Source: CAZXEJ01 sp964639895 (GTDB lineage: Bacteria > Desulfobacterota_D > UBA1144 > Nemesobacterales > JADFKM01). Taken from it: a DNA stretch of 21,043 nt. Positions 7,843-14,862 of this stretch are shown piece by piece. A model generated the notes under the pieces. The model was not told the origin of the DNA. It saw nothing but the letters and a program-made list of their open reading frames with translations, and did no database searches. Numbering within the stretch: position 1 is the first letter of the stretch; each line of letters starts with the position of its first letter. The translations under genes were made by a program, and so were the position numbers. The DNA is taken from positions 1-21,043 of the forward strand of contig CAZXEJ010000038.1 in the NCBI GenBank assembly GCA_964639895.1. The letters are read 5' to 3'.

Positions 7843-7894
7843 CGAGACCGGAAGCGGCCTGCCGACTGGGGATCGGCCCCTCACCGGGAGGCGC

Positions 7895-8152
7895 CTACTT
7901 TTGGCCGGCCTTCTCCTTTTCCTCGGACGTCTGCGGAGGGGTTTCGAGCGCGGAGCCACCGACGGGCTTCTTCTCGTCGGTCTTCTCCGGGGTGACGTCG
8001 ATCTCGTCGGGCTCGCTCATGGCCCTTTTGAACCCCCGTATTCCCTTGCCCAAGGCGGAGCCGAGGTCGCCGAGGCGGCTCGGTCCGAAGAGAAGCAGAA
8101 GGATTATGAGAACGATTATAAGCTCGGGTATGCCTATGCCGCCGCCAAACAT
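7895..8152 (-). CDS. tatA: Sec-independent translocase subunit TatA
   Basis: TatA oligomers form the pore that moves folded twin-arginine substrates across the inner membrane. The 85-residue protein has the family plan: a short periplasmic N-terminus, one membrane helix (about 8-22, IPELIIVLIILLLLFG), the conserved FG hinge (22-23), the amphipathic helix PSRLGDLGSALGKGIRGFKRAM, and an acidic, polar tail ending EEKEKAGQK. I call TatA rather than TatB because of the short amphipathic helix and small size. No tatB or tatC lies beside it. GGGAG precedes the ATG by nine bases. It follows minE by 165 bases and probably has its own promoter. Confidence 0.92.
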   Translation of the reverse strand: MFGGGIGIPELIIVLIILLLLFGPSRLGDLGSALGKGIRGFKRAMSEPDEIDVTPEKTDEKKPVGGSALETPPQTSEEKEKAGQK

Positions 8153-8194
8153 CGTGGGTTCTCCCGGTCGAGAAGCCGCCCCTTGCGCACTTGA

Positions 8195-8213
8195 GCGGCG
8201 GATGTTCCGCCGC
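8195..8213 (-). repeat. perfect 8-pair hairpin between minE and tatA
   Basis: GCGGCGGA-TGT-TCCGCCGC is a perfect inverted repeat about 43 bases upstream of the tatA start, within its predicted leader. With no T-run it is not a standard terminator; it may slow or stabilise the transcript. Confidence 0.4.
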
Positions 8214-8242
8214 CGGGGGCAGTGCTCCAGGACACGTGATAT

Positions 8243-8270
8243 ATCTTATCTGAGAACTGGGAATAAGCAA
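8243..8270 (-). promoter_or_regulatory. candidate tatA promoter
   Basis: On the minus strand, TTGCTT (8265-8270) and TAAGAT (8243-8248) are separated by 16 bases in an AT-rich patch. This predicts a leader of about 80 bases that contains the perfect hairpin at 8195-8213. Confidence 0.45.
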
Positions 8271-8317
8271 TGGTGGACGGCTCCGTCCGGCCACAGGTCC
8301 GGAGAGGAGGCGCTCCC

Positions 8318-8575
8318 TCACCTGCCCTCGCTGAAGGGAACGCTGATGTAGAGCTGGTCCCTGTCGCCGTCCCTCCTGATGTCGACGGCGATGCCGGCCA
8401 CGCTGAGCTGAGGATACTTCGTCAACACCGAGACGAGGTCCTTCTGTATGCGGTCGGCGAAATCCGAGGGAAGCCCTCTTCGCTCGAACGTGAGCACCAT
8501 CATCAGCCGCTCCCTGGCCACGCGTGCCGAGGAGCTCCTCTTGAAAAGACGTAGAAACGATGAGAATTTCAACAT
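8318..8575 (-). CDS. minE: cell division topological specificity factor MinE
   Basis: MinE displaces MinD from the membrane by stimulating its ATPase, driving pole-to-pole oscillation so that the septum forms at mid-cell. The 85 residues are the normal length. The N-terminal amphipathic membrane-binding segment is MLKFSSFLRLFKRSSSARVA, followed by the MinD-contact helix with RERLMMVLTFERRG. The C-terminal dimerisation domain includes IQKDLVSVLTKY and AVDIRRDGDRDQLYISVPF. It starts three bases after the minD stop, so the two are almost certainly translated from one message. Confidence 0.95.
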   Translation of the reverse strand: MLKFSSFLRLFKRSSSARVARERLMMVLTFERRGLPSDFADRIQKDLVSVLTKYPQLSVAGIAVDIRRDGDRDQLYISVPFSEGR

Positions 8576-8578
8576 CTC

Positions 8579-9364
8579 TTAACCCCCGAACAGGCGGCGC
8601 AGAAACCCCTTCCTGTGGTTGAGCTCGTCGAAGGGAACCTCCTCGCCCTCGAGCCTCTTAGCGACGTTCATCAGTGCCGCGGCCGCCGCCGAGCCGCCCT
8701 TGAGCACTATCGGCTCGCCTTTGTTAGTGTAATCGACCATCCTGGGCTCGTCGGGTATGATGCCGATCTTGGGGATGTGGAGTATCTCCTCGATGTCCTC
8801 CACCGACAGCATCTCGCCCTTCTTCACCTGGTCGGCCCTTATTCGGTTCACGACGAGCTTGAGGTCGTCCTTGCCCATAGATTCCAGAAGCCCTATTATG
8901 CGGTCGGCGTCGCGGACGCTCGAGACCTCGGGGTTGGCAACGATCAGCGCTTCCGAGGCCGGGGCGGCCGAGAGCCGGAATCCTCGCTCGATACCCGCCG
9001 GACTGTCGATGAGCACGTAGTCGAACCTCTCCTTGACGCTCTCCACCATGCGGGCGAACCCCTCGGCGTCGATGTCCTCCTTGTTCTTGGTCTGCGCGGC
9101 AGGAAGAAGCGAGAGGCGCAGCCCCCGCTTGTCGCGCACGAACGCCTTCTCGGGCTTTACTCTGCCGTCGAGGACGTCGACGACGTCGTATACGATCCGG
9201 TTCTCGAGTCCCAGAATCATGTCCAGGTTCCTGAGGCCGACGTCGGCGTCGATGGCCAGCACCTTCCTACCGAGCAGCGCCAGCGCCGCACTGAGGTTGG
9301 CCGTGACGGTGGTCTTGCCGACCCCGCCCTTTCCCGAAGTTACAACGATCACTCTCGCCATCAT
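8579..9364 (-). CDS. minD: septum site-determining ATPase MinD
   Basis: MinD is a ParA-type ATPase that binds the membrane as an ATP dimer and recruits MinC and MinE. The deviant Walker A motif is GKGGVGKTT near residue 11. A switch region (DADVGLRNLDMILGLENR) and YVLIDSPAGIE (Walker B) follow. The C-terminus, HRKGFLRRLFGG, is the conserved amphipathic membrane-targeting helix. The frame opens TTG-ATG-ATG; I chose the first ATG (9364), six bases after GGAG, giving 261 residues. TTG at 9367 or ATG at 9361 are equally acceptable within one codon. The gene is 16 bases from minC. Confidence 0.97.
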   Translation of the reverse strand: MMARVIVVTSGKGGVGKTTVTANLSAALALLGRKVLAIDADVGLRNLDMILGLENRIVYDVVDVLDGRVKPEKAFVRDKRGLRLSLLPAAQTKNKEDIDAEGFARMVESVKERFDYVLIDSPAGIERGFRLSAAPASEALIVANPEVSSVRDADRIIGLLESMGKDDLKLVVNRIRADQVKKGEMLSVEDIEEILHIPKIGIIPDEPRMVDYTNKGEPIVLKGGSAAAAALMNVAKRLEGEEVPFDELNHRKGFLRRLFGG

Positions 9365-9380
9365 CAACAGCTCCCGACGA

Positions 9381-10025
9381 TCAAATTCGCTCTATCAGTA
9401 TGCGGCCCCCCTTTACGTAGGCCTTCTCGGCGTAATCGGGCACCTCGGCCGCCTCGGGCGCCCGGGCTATGTGGCCCGCGATGCGCAACTGCTGGGGGCC
9501 CAGCCGCAGCGCCATCACCGTCACCGTCTCGTCCCCCGAGGCCCCGGCGTGGACGACCCCCCTCAGCGCCCCCATCACGATGACGTGGCCCGTGGCCACG
9601 AGGTAGGCGTCGGCGTTTACGTCGCCGATCACCAGTATGTCGCCTCTGTGTTCAATGCGCTGGCCGCCGCGCACGGTGCGGTTGAGGACCTTCAGCGACC
9701 TTTCGGTCGGGGCCGCAATCTCACCAGTGGTCGGCGCCGCGCGTTCCACGACGCGTGAGCCAGCCGCCCGGACGAAGCCGAACGAACCGCCCTCGGACGC
9801 AAACCCCACCAGGCGCGCTCCGCTGCGGTCGAACATCGCCTCGATGGCGCTCCTGTCGGCGGGGCTCAGTGTGACGTCAGTGTCGTCCACCAAGACGGGG
9901 GAGCAGCCGTAGGTGCTCGAAGCGAGCACGGCCTCGAGCGCCTCCAGGTTTTCGGCCGCACCGAGAGAGCCGTCGAGTTTGAACGACAACACGGGTATGG
10001 AGATCCCCTTTACGACTATTCCCAT
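9381..10025 (-). CDS. minC: septum site-determining inhibitor MinC
   Basis: MinC blocks FtsZ assembly wherever MinD carries it. From the ATG at 10025 the protein has 214 residues, the usual length. The N-terminal FtsZ-inhibiting domain begins MGIVVKGISIPVLSFKLDGS. A linker of about 90-110 leads to the right-handed beta-helix MinD-binding domain with RGGQ (119-122, the family RSGQ motif), GDILVIGDVNADAYLVATG and MGALRGVVHAGASG. The frame stays open up to 10217, but that extension does not resemble MinC. The Shine-Dalgarno site at the ATG is weak, and a GTG two codons upstream is an alternative. It is the first gene of minCDE. Confidence 0.92.
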   Translation of the reverse strand: MGIVVKGISIPVLSFKLDGSLGAAENLEALEAVLASSTYGCSPVLVDDTDVTLSPADRSAIEAMFDRSGARLVGFASEGGSFGFVRAAGSRVVERAAPTTGEIAAPTERSLKVLNRTVRGGQRIEHRGDILVIGDVNADAYLVATGHVIVMGALRGVVHAGASGDETVTVMALRLGPQQLRIAGHIARAPEAAEVPDYAEKAYVKGGRILIERI

Positions 10026-10265
10026 CGTCACATCCGCAGCGAGTTGTGTGGGCGAGCCGGAGACGCACCCCGCCTGCGGGGGTATGACCGCAACCGACTC
10101 ACGGGGGGTGGACAACGCAACGAAACAATATATCACATGGAGCGGAAAAAAACAGTGCCGCACCGCCGTTCCAGCCGATGCCGCACCGGGAAGGGGGCGA
10201 CACGGGATACGGTACACCCAGGCCCCCCGCCTTACCCCCCCGACGCTGCATCGGGCGGCGGCACC

Positions 10266-11384
10266 TCATCCCCATACCGCGCCGCCAGGCGCTGCAGGTT
10301 GCTGCTGGGTGAGGCAGTGAATGGAGCCGAATCCCCAGACGAGATCGAGCGAATGGATCCCTACGACCTCGCGCCCCGGGAACAGCTCCGACAGTATCCC
10401 CACAGCCACGCGGTCCATGGGGTCGTTGAACGTGGGGACGAGTACGACGTCGTTTGCGACGTAGAAGTTTAGGTAGCTGGCCGGAAGCCTTACGCCCTCG
10501 AAGTAAAGAGGGGACGGCATGGGCACTTCGACGACGTCGAGCCTCCCGATCCCGGGAAGCGCCGCGCCACGGAGCACTTCGAGATTGCGCGCGAGGCGCC
10601 GGTGGTTCTCGTCCCCGGCGCGGGGCTCTACGGCCGCGGCCACGGTCGAGGGGCCTACGAACCTTGCAACCTCGTCGACGTGGCCGTGCGTATCGTCGCC
10701 CGCTATGCCGCACGGTATCCAGAGGACGTCGTCCACACCGAGGAAGCGGCGCAGCGCCCCCTCGACGCCGGGGCGGTCGAGGCCCGGGTTGCGGGGTTGC
10801 ACGTCGCGGTCGAGCAGGCATTCCTCGGTCACAAGGACGGCACCGCGGCCGTTGGTATCGAAGGCGCCACCCTCCAGGACGAAGCACCCTCCCGCGGGAA
10901 GGGAGGCGCGGCGCAGCGGCACACGGAGCAGCTCGCATATGCGGTGCGGCAGCTCGTTGTCGCGCTCGCAGTCCGGGTACCGGCCCCAGCCGTTGAAGCG
11001 GAACGTCACGGCGGCAAGACGCCGCGGGGTGCAGCGCGAGAGGAGGAACACGGGGCCCGAGTCGCGCACCCAGCTCCTGTCGGCCGGCAGCTCCCACAAC
11101 CTTACGCCACCGGTCGCCACGCCCGCCCGCTCGAGCGAGCGCATCACCGACGGGGAGCGGCCGGGCCGGGGGACCACCACGTGGACGGTCTCCCTGGGGG
11201 CGAGCTTGCGCACGATCTCACAGAACGCCCATCTGACGGCGCCCATCTTGCCGGGCCAGTCGCGGGGGTTCGAGGGCCACACCATCCACGTGGCCTCGTG
11301 CGGTTCCCACTCTGCGGGAACCGTGTACTCCTCCCACCGCACTCCTTCCAGCCCTCCCGTATCCAACTCGGTGCGGCGGCTCAT
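10266..11384 (-). CDS. aguA: agmatine deiminase
   Basis: This enzyme hydrolyses agmatine to N-carbamoylputrescine and ammonia in the arginine-decarboxylase route to putrescine. The 372-residue protein has the Porphyromonas-type peptidylarginine deiminase fold: MPAEW-like VPAEWEPHEATWMVWP (22-37), the substrate-site RDSGP (107-111), LEGGAFDTNG, the catalytic GDDTHGHVDEVARF (229-242) and the active cysteine in GSIHCLTQQQP (Cys357). Its ATG overlaps the aguB stop as ATGA, so it is translationally coupled to the carbamoylputrescine amidase gene. That pairing strongly supports agmatine rather than peptidyl-arginine as substrate. The C-terminus is short and unremarkable. Confidence 0.95.
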   Translation of the reverse strand: MSRRTELDTGGLEGVRWEEYTVPAEWEPHEATWMVWPSNPRDWPGKMGAVRWAFCEIVRKLAPRETVHVVVPRPGRSPSVMRSLERAGVATGGVRLWELPADRSWVRDSGPVFLLSRCTPRRLAAVTFRFNGWGRYPDCERDNELPHRICELLRVPLRRASLPAGGCFVLEGGAFDTNGRGAVLVTEECLLDRDVQPRNPGLDRPGVEGALRRFLGVDDVLWIPCGIAGDDTHGHVDEVARFVGPSTVAAAVEPRAGDENHRRLARNLEVLRGAALPGIGRLDVVEVPMPSPLYFEGVRLPASYLNFYVANDVVLVPTFNDPMDRVAVGILSELFPGREVVGIHSLDLVWGFGSIHCLTQQQPAAPGGAVWG

Positions 11385-12277
11385 TCCTCGTCCAGAAACA
11401 TCGCCGTGATATCGCCGTAGGCGTCGACCCTGCGGTCACGGAAGAAAGGCCACGCGGCCCTGGCCTCGGCCACTCGTCGGGGGTCGATCTCGGCGTACAC
11501 TATCTCCTCGCCGCCACCCGCCTCGTCCACCACTTCGCCGTAGGGATCGACGACGAACGACCGGCCCCAGAACTCTATCCCCTCCCCTCCCGAGGGCGGC
11601 ACTTCGAGGCCCACCCTGTTTACGGCCGCCACGTAGAAGGCGTTGGCCACGGCGTGCCCCCTCTGGACGGCACGCCACGCCTCGAGCTGGCGACGGCCGC
11701 AGCGCTCCTTCTCGCGGGGGTGCCAGCCGATGGCCGTGGGGTAGAAGAGGACATGGGCCCCTCGAAGCGCTGCTATGCGGGCGGCCTCCGGGTACCACTG
11801 GTCCCAGCATATGAGCACTCCCACGCGGCCTAGCCGGGTCGAGTGGACGGGGAAGCCCAGGTCGCCGGGGGCGAAGTAGTACTTCTCCATGTAGCCCGGG
11901 TCGTCGGGGACGTGCATCTTCCGATACAGCCCCGCCACCGAGCCGTCGCCCTCGATGACGAGGGCCGAGTTGTGGTAGAGCCCGGGTCCCCTCTCCTCGA
12001 AGAGGGGCGCCACCACCACCACCCCCAGCCGGCGGGCCGCTTCGCCGAGCATCCGACGCGTGGGGCCGTCGCGCGCGCTCTCGGCCAGCGAGAAGGCGGC
12101 CGCATCCTCCGTCTGGCAGAAGTAGCGGCAGCGGAACAGCTCCGGCAGACAAACGAGCCGCGCCCCCCGCGAGGCCGCCTCCTCGACGAACCCCACGGCG
12201 CGGGCGAGGTTGTCCGCGGGGTCGTCGCCCATGGCCATCTGCACGAGGGCTGCCGTGTAGGGGTGGTGCCGGCCCAT
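11381..12277 (-). CDS. aguB: N-carbamoylputrescine amidase
   Basis: This nitrilase-superfamily enzyme cleaves N-carbamoylputrescine to putrescine, CO2 and ammonia, the step after AguA. From the ATG at 12277 it has 298 residues, the usual length. The catalytic triad is Glu46 (CLPELFRCRYFCQ), Lys120 (YRKMHVPDDPGYMEKYYF) and Cys157 (GVLICWDQWYPEAAR). The segments YFAPGD and TAIGWHPREK are typical of plant and bacterial AguB. An ATG at 12304 would add nine residues (MPRCVIFPT); neither start has a clear ribosome binding site, and 12277 fits the family better. It is the first gene of aguBA, divergent from umuDC. Confidence 0.94.
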   Translation of the reverse strand: MGRHHPYTAALVQMAMGDDPADNLARAVGFVEEAASRGARLVCLPELFRCRYFCQTEDAAAFSLAESARDGPTRRMLGEAARRLGVVVVAPLFEERGPGLYHNSALVIEGDGSVAGLYRKMHVPDDPGYMEKYYFAPGDLGFPVHSTRLGRVGVLICWDQWYPEAARIAALRGAHVLFYPTAIGWHPREKERCGRRQLEAWRAVQRGHAVANAFYVAAVNRVGLEVPPSGGEGIEFWGRSFVVDPYGEVVDEAGGGEEIVYAEIDPRRVAEARAAWPFFRDRRVDAYGDITAMFLDEE

Positions 12278-12342
12278 GGTGGGGAATATTACACAACGGG
12301 GCATCCCGGTTCAAGAAACCCCCGTGACAAGAGAGCATACAT

Positions 12343-12370
12343 CTTATATTGTGAACAGAGCGGTTGACAT
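12343..12370 (-). promoter_or_regulatory. candidate aguBA promoter
   Basis: On the minus strand, ATGTCA (12365-12370) and TATAAG (12343-12348) are separated by 16 bases. The start would be near 12336, giving a leader of about 60 bases. Its -35 box is the reverse complement of part of the umuDC -35 box, so the two divergent promoters overlap. Confidence 0.4.
12350..12369. promoter_or_regulatory. candidate operator dyad between aguBA and umuDC
   Basis: TGTGAAC-AGAGCG-GTTGACA is a 20-base imperfect dyad with six of seven positions symmetrical. It covers the -35 region of umuDC and sits between the boxes of the aguBA promoter. The GAAC/GTT half-sites recall LexA-type operators (GAAC-N4-GTTC), but the spacing is six, so it is not a match to a known box. 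A repressor bound here would affect both operons. Confidence 0.35.
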
Positions 12371-12393
12371 ATAATCACGATATGTAGTATGAT
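12364..12393 (+). promoter_or_regulatory. strong umuDC promoter, likely leaderless message
   Basis: A perfect TTGACA (12364-12369) and TATGAT (12388-12393) are separated by 18 bases. The -10 box ends only nine bases before the ATG at 12403, so transcription should start at or within a few bases of the start codon. No Shine-Dalgarno sequence precedes the ATG, which agrees with a leaderless or nearly leaderless transcript. Confidence 0.6.
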
Positions 12394-12402
12394 ATTCACG
12401 CA

Positions 12403-12843
12403 ATGTGGGAACCAGTGGGCCGTCCTGCTCGCAACCTACGCAACTACGACGACGAGAGGCCGCCTGCCTCAGCAGGCGGCCCTCCGGAGACGACGAGAGC
12501 GGCCGCGACTGGGTTTCCCTCGCCTGCGGACGACTACGTGGACCGGCCGATAGATCTCAACAAGGTGCTGGTGGCCCACCCGGCGGCGACGTTCTTCCTG
12601 CGCGTCGAGGGAGCGGGGATGGAGGAAGAGGGGATCGCGGCCGGGGACGTGCTGGTCGTAGACCGCTCGCTCGCGCCGCGCGACGGCGACGTGGTGGTGG
12701 CGGTGTGCGACGGCGAGCTCGTGGTGCGCAGGATGCGCTTGCGGCGGGGGCGAGCGGTGCTCGCAGGCGTCGGCGAGGCGGGGGAGCGGTTCACCCTGTG
12801 GGGGGTGGCCACCTACATCATACGGCGGCTCCGCCACCCGTGA
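12403..12843 (+). CDS. umuD: UmuD-like Pol V subunit lacking both protease catalytic residues
   Basis: UmuD cleaves itself on RecA filaments; the shortened UmuD' dimer joins UmuC to form DNA polymerase V. This 146-residue protein aligns to E. coli UmuD with a constant 12-residue offset: ATGFPSPADDYVDRPIDLN against CGFPSPAADYVEQRIDLN, with the scissile bond at Thr36-Gly37. The nucleophile Ser60 (GDSM) is Gly72 (GAGM) and the general base Lys97 is Arg109 (ELVVRRM), so the Ser-Lys dyad is gone; I checked both codons in the DNA. The N-terminal arm (1-36) is polar and Pro-rich. The ATG at 12403 is the only ATG before the conserved core. A perfect hairpin lies inside the early coding sequence. The stop overlaps the umuC start. 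Confidence 0.88.
   Translation: MWEPVGRPARNLRNYDDERPPASAGGPPETTRAAATGFPSPADDYVDRPIDLNKVLVAHPAATFFLRVEGAGMEEEGIAAGDVLVVDRSLAPRDGDVVVAVCDGELVVRRMRLRRGRAVLAGVGEAGERFTLWGVATYIIRRLRHP
12458..12481 (+). repeat. perfect 10-pair hairpin inside the start of umuD
   Basis: GGCCGCCTGC-CTCA-GCAGGCGGCC is a perfect stem with a four-base loop, beginning 55 bases after the ATG. It encodes part of the Pro/Ala/Gly-rich N-terminal arm (RPPASAGGPP). In the message it is very stable and could hinder early elongation or protect the 5' end. Confidence 0.55.
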
Positions 12844-14111
12844 TGGAAGCCTTCGCACTGCTCGATTGCAACAACTTCTACGTATCCTGCGAGCGGGTGT
12901 TCGACCCCTCGCTCGAGGGCCGGCCCGTCGTCGTGCTCTCGAACAACGACGGCTGCATCATCGCGCGCTCGAACGAGGCCAAGGCGCTGGGCATCGGCAT
13001 GGGGACGCCGGCCTTCAAGTGCAGGAAGATGCTCGAGGAGCACGGCGTAGCGGTCTTCTCGTCCAACTACACGCTCTACGCCGACATGTCGCGCCGCGTG
13101 ATGGAGGTGCTCAAGGGGTTCACCTCCACACTCGAGATCTACTCCATCGACGAGGCGTTCCTCCACGTCGAGGGGCGCACGGCCGACGAGGTGACCCGGT
13201 ACTGCCGGCTCATAAAGTGCACCGTGGAGCGGTGGACCGGCATCCCGGTCTCCATCGGCATAGGGACCACGAAGACGCTCGCCAAGGCGGCCGGCTGGTT
13301 CGCCAAGAAGGGGGCGGCCGTAGGGGGCGACGGGGTGGTCAACATGGCGGGGGCCGAGGAGGAGCTGCTGGGGGCACTGGAAGTGGGCGAGGTGTGGGGC
13401 ATAGGGCGCAGGCGCGCCGAGGTTCTGGCCGAGTGGGGCATAACTAGGGCGCTACAGCTGGCGCGGGCGCCCGACGAGTGGGTGAGGAAGCGCCTCACCG
13501 TAAGCGGACTGAGGACGGTGTGGGAGCTGCGGGGGAGGCGGTGCATAGGGCTGCAGGAGGAGCCCGAGCCCAGGGAGGGCATACGCAGCTCGCGCTCGTT
13601 CGGCTCGCCGGTCGAGGCGTTGGACGAGATAAAGGAGGCCGTGGCCGCCTACACGGCGCGGGCGGCCGAGAAGCTGCGCACGCAGCGGGCGGCCGCAGGC
13701 TCGGTGGCCGTGCTGCTGCAGACGAGCAGGTTCGTCCCCAGGCCCTATGCGGCCTCCGTCGCGGTGCGCCTGCCCGCCCCCACCGATTATACGCCCGAGC
13801 TGGTGGCCCACGCCGCCGAGGGGGTGGAGAAGATATACCGCACCGGCTACCGCTACAAGAAAGCGGGCGTCGTGCTCACGGATCTGGTGCCCGCCGACGA
13901 GGCCCAACTGCCGCTGCTGGGAACATCGCCCGTGGCCGTCCGCCGGCGGGGGGTACTGATGAGGGTGGTGGATGCGATCAACACCCACTGGGGGAGCGGT
14001 ACGGTGAGATACGCCGCCGAGGGTGCGGTGCAACGCTGGAGGATGCAGCGCTCCCACCTATCGCGCAACTACACTACGCGCTGGGACGAGCTCGCCACAG
14101 CAAAGGCGTGA
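12843..14111 (+). CDS. umuC: UmuC-like Y-family DNA polymerase (Pol V catalytic subunit)
   Basis: This is the error-prone polymerase that copies past DNA lesions. It has 422 residues, identical in length to E. coli UmuC. The palm motifs are present: Asp8 in FALLDCNNFYVSCERVF, the steric-gate region that follows, and SIDEAF (Asp103-Glu104), so all catalytic acids are kept. SIGIGTTKTLAKAA marks the palm/thumb, VWGIGRRRAEVL is the helix-hairpin-helix, and QLPLL (355-359) is a good sliding-clamp-binding motif in the place of UmuC QLNLF. The C-terminus, SRNYTTRWDELA, is of the UmuC rather than DinB type. It starts within the umuD stop (TGATG), with no separate ribosome binding site, so its translation depends on umuD. 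Confidence 0.95.
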   Translation: MEAFALLDCNNFYVSCERVFDPSLEGRPVVVLSNNDGCIIARSNEAKALGIGMGTPAFKCRKMLEEHGVAVFSSNYTLYADMSRRVMEVLKGFTSTLEIYSIDEAFLHVEGRTADEVTRYCRLIKCTVERWTGIPVSIGIGTTKTLAKAAGWFAKKGAAVGGDGVVNMAGAEEELLGALEVGEVWGIGRRRAEVLAEWGITRALQLARAPDEWVRKRLTVSGLRTVWELRGRRCIGLQEEPEPREGIRSSRSFGSPVEALDEIKEAVAAYTARAAEKLRTQRAAAGSVAVLLQTSRFVPRPYAASVAVRLPAPTDYTPELVAHAAEGVEKIYRTGYRYKKAGVVLTDLVPADEAQLPLLGTSPVAVRRRGVLMRVVDAINTHWGSGTVRYAAEGAVQRWRMQRSHLSRNYTTRWDELATAKA

Positions 14112-14129
14112 GAGCCGCCGATACGGCTA

Positions 14130-14678
14130 CTAGACCGAGCGGGACGACGAGCCGTCGGCGTCGAGGATATCGAGCTCCACCACGCCCGCGCCGCTGCCTG
14201 TGGACGAGGCGCCCTGCTCAAGGCCGCCTTCGAGCCGCCTGTCGGCGTAATAGTAGTTGATGATCCACCTTACGTGCTCTTCGCGCGCGAACACGGGAGC
14301 AATCAGATAGCCCGTCTGCAGCGAGACGCGCTCCATGGCCTCCTTGTCCAGCGGATCGGCCATGGCCAACACCAGCCTCACTCCTTCGCACCCTCTCTTG
14401 AAGCCCACCGGAAATACGAGCAACGATTGAGCCGTCTCCTTGTCCAGCAGCCGGACGGCGCTCTCGTCTATGGCCTGCCTGTAGAGGTCGACGGCCGGCA
14501 CCTGGTGCTGCCTGCCAAGGAACTCGAGCAGTTCGTCCTCGGTGATATGGCCCAGCCTGACCAGTGTCTGCCCGAGCCTCTCCCTGTAGTGTAACTGCTG
14601 GTTGAGGGCCTCTTCCAGCTGCTCCTTGGTGATGGCTCCCTCACGCACCAATAGCTCGCCTAGAAGTATCTTTGCCAT
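14130..14678 (-). CDS. stand-alone MshEN (GspE/PilB N-terminal) domain protein, copy 1
   Basis: The 182-residue protein consists of the N-terminal regulatory region of type II secretion/type IV pilus ATPases without the ATPase. Two 24-residue MshEN motifs lie five residues apart: LLGELLVREGAITKEQLEEA at 5-24 (the motif ends at 28) and RLGQTLVRLGHITEDELLEF from 34 (ends at 57). In the MshE family this doublet binds cyclic-di-GMP; the first Arg of motif one is Leu here. A second alpha/beta domain follows (LVLAMADPLDKEAMERVSLQ to PVFAREEHVRWIINYYY). The tail is Ser/Gly/Asp-rich. There are no membrane segments. It is convergent with umuC, 18 bases away, and is downstream of a paralogue. Cyclic-di-GMP binding is inference; a regulator or an adaptor to a secretion ATPase are both possible. 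Confidence 0.85.
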   Translation of the reverse strand: MAKILLGELLVREGAITKEQLEEALNQQLHYRERLGQTLVRLGHITEDELLEFLGRQHQVPAVDLYRQAIDESAVRLLDKETAQSLLVFPVGFKRGCEGVRLVLAMADPLDKEAMERVSLQTGYLIAPVFAREEHVRWIINYYYADRRLEGGLEQGASSTGSGAGVVELDILDADGSSSRSV

Positions 14679-14862
14679 CGTGCTTCCCTACCCCTCGGCG
14701 CCCGAGAACCTCGTCCGCCCCCCCTCTACGAGCCGCCCGCATTCGAAACGCCCAGGCCCCTACTCGAGAGACACGCCCACCCTTACCACGGCACCTCCCC
14801 CCCTCCACCCGAGGGCGATCCCCCCCTCTTCCGCCCGGGACCTCCTTCGGACAAGTGCACCC

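Larger units (their letters stand above)
6931..7894. other. 960-base gene-free block with strand-switching C/G skew
   Basis: This block lies between convergent genes. No frame on either strand looks like protein. The plus strand is C-rich up to about 7420, including an uninterrupted run of eight C near 7147-7154, and becomes G-rich at about 7580-7790. Each flanking gene is thus followed by C-rich, G-poor RNA on its own transcript, which fits Rho-dependent termination from both sides. It also holds a 14-pair inverted repeat (7470-7510), a small hairpin CGGTGG-ATAA-CCACCG (7564-7579), an 11-base tandem repeat (7774-7795) and a GC hairpin (7826-7842). No hairpin here is followed by a T-run. Confidence 0.5.

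Noticed and set aside
8615..9583. 322-codon plus-strand frame across minD and minC
   Set aside because: It covers the unmistakable minus-strand minD; the translation is a compositional shadow.
10026..10217. Longer MinC with 64 extra N-terminal residues
   Set aside because: The extension does not resemble MinC, and the family N-terminal domain begins at the ATG at 10025.
12305..12330. tRNA T-loop-like GGTTCAAGA
   Set aside because: The flanking five bases do not pair, and no acceptor or anticodon stems are found around it.
12703..12711. Cys102 of the UmuD homologue as a replacement nucleophile
   Set aside because: It lies in a different strand position from Ser60, about 30 residues away in sequence, and the paired Lys is also missing.
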